This document shows, piece after piece, positions 63,594 to 64,000 of a stretch of 64,000 bases of DNA. Location of the stretch: NCBI RefSeq assembly GCF_003477705.1, contig NZ_QUDV01000006.1:62001-126000 (forward strand). The letters run 5' to 3'. The stretch is from Dorea sp. AF36-15AT. GTDB taxonomy: Bacteria; Bacillota; Clostridia; Lachnospirales; Lachnospiraceae. A program made the translations under genes and the position numbers. The notes under the pieces were generated by a model, which did no database searches, was not told the DNA's origin, and saw nothing but the letters and a program-made list of their open reading frames with translations. How positions within the stretch are numbered: the stretch's first letter is position 1; the number at the start of each line of letters is the position of its first letter.

Positions 63594-64000
63594 CTATCCA
63601 AGAAGCTTTGCCATAATAGTGGCGTAGAGCTCCTGGTTCTTTTTCTGCCAGTTGTCGGTTACAGCCTGTGCTTCGGCTTCGGAAGGCACTGTAATCGTAA
63701 GATCGATCAACGGCAGTGCGTTCTCGGTTACCTGACAGTGTACCGAATATTCCTGATTGGTATTGCGGTAGTAATCTGCTTTGACAGAACTTTCATTCTT
63801 TAAATCATATTTCTTTTCTTTCAGATATTCATTAACATCTTTTTGAATATCCTGTGAAATGTTGTTTTTAAAATAATCAATCGTAGAGGAACCGTCTTCT
63901 GTCAGATGATACAAGGTACGGTTATGTGTGGATTCATCCCGGATCAGTCCGGCATCCATCAGTTCCGACAGAGCCTGCTGCAGCTTAAAGTAAGTAGTAT
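63594..64000 (-). CDS. DUF4364 family protein, 5' end beyond the right edge
   Basis: The frame is open to base 64000, so the N-terminus lies outside the window; 134 residues plus the stop are visible. The segment SELMDAGLIRDESTHNRTLYHLTEDGSS with IDYFKNNIS is characteristic of DUF4364, a Firmicute family with a winged-helix-like N-terminus. Function is unknown; a regulatory role is often assumed from the fold. It converges with the iron module. Confidence 0.88.
   Translation of the reverse strand, partial: TTYFKLQQALSELMDAGLIRDESTHNRTLYHLTEDGSSTIDYFKNNISQDIQKDVNEYLKEKKYDLKNESSVKADYYRNTNQEYSVHCQVTENALPLIDLTITVPSEAEAQAVTDNWQKKNQELYATIMAKLLG

Noticed and set aside
1..64000. tRNA, rRNA, CRISPR arrays, intact insertion sequences or prophage genes
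   Set aside because: No tRNA T-arm/acceptor patterns, spaced direct repeats, transposase or phage structural proteins were seen.

Overview
The window is a chromosomal segment of an anaerobic, low-to-mid GC Firmicute, most likely a gut Lachnospiraceae. This is inferred from gene content and protein style: fabT next to the fab/acc genes, fused accDA, anaerobic cobalamin synthesis, pyruvate phosphate dikinase, two-subunit iron-sulfur L-serine dehydratase, HypCDEF, a TM1266-type regulator and DUF4364. Almost all genes lie on the + strand. No tRNA, rRNA, CRISPR array, prophage or intact insertion sequence was seen.

Layout. (1) 1-5.1 kb: end of a type II fatty acid synthesis operon (fabF 3' end, accB, fabZ, accC, fused accDA) followed by fabT. 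(2) 5.2-7.3 kb: a membrane protein, repeat copy 1, cbiG and a 49-residue gene on the minus strand. (3) 7.5-21.9 kb: a tightly packed anaerobic cobalamin operon (cobK, cbiD, cbiL, fused cbiF-cbiH, fused cbiE-cbiT, cbiA, cobT, cobS, cobC, cbiB, cobD, cbiP, cobU, a degenerate cobU paralogue, cbiC). With cbiG it covers most of the route from cobalt-precorrin-2 to cobalamin. The cobaltochelatase and the corrinoid adenosyltransferase are not in the window. (4) 21.9-26.2 kb: a TetR regulator and a pair of half-size ABC proteins whose leader carries palindromes matching those at the feo promoter. (5) 26.4-31.0 kb: an XRE membrane regulator, repeat copy 2, an M18 aminopeptidase, a HAD hydrolase and a wrecked Rpn-type nuclease gene. 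(6) 31.0-37.8 kb: a cobalamin riboswitch, then a large multidomain secreted protein and a BtuFCD-like ABC importer. (7) 37.9-40.5 kb: ppdK.

(8) 40.9-52.3 kb: two NifH/NifD/NifK-like triplets flanking hypF-hypC-hypD-hypE, with repeat copy 3 and a TM1266-type gene between. No hypA, hypB or hydrogenase subunit is present. (9) 52.4-55.4 kb: a structured leader RNA, an NhaC-type antiporter, a MalY/PatB C-S lyase and a hicB remnant. (10) 55.5-59.7 kb: a PcsB-like/3D-domain secreted protein, a MATE exporter and L-serine dehydratase. (11) 59.7-63.5 kb: an iron module (DtxR-type repressor, two FeoA, FeoB, a Cys-rich FeoB-associated protein, a short Fur-like protein). (12) A DUF4364 gene runs off the right edge on the minus strand.

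How it works together. The cell both makes corrinoids (regions 2-3) and imports them under riboswitch control (region 6). Iron uptake and one ABC pair appear to share a DtxR-type operator. The strongest candidates for undescribed biology are the nitrogenase-like/Hyp cluster, the corrinoid-regulated surface protein that ends in half of a BtuF-like fold, and a three-copy intergenic element whose hairpins covary between copies.
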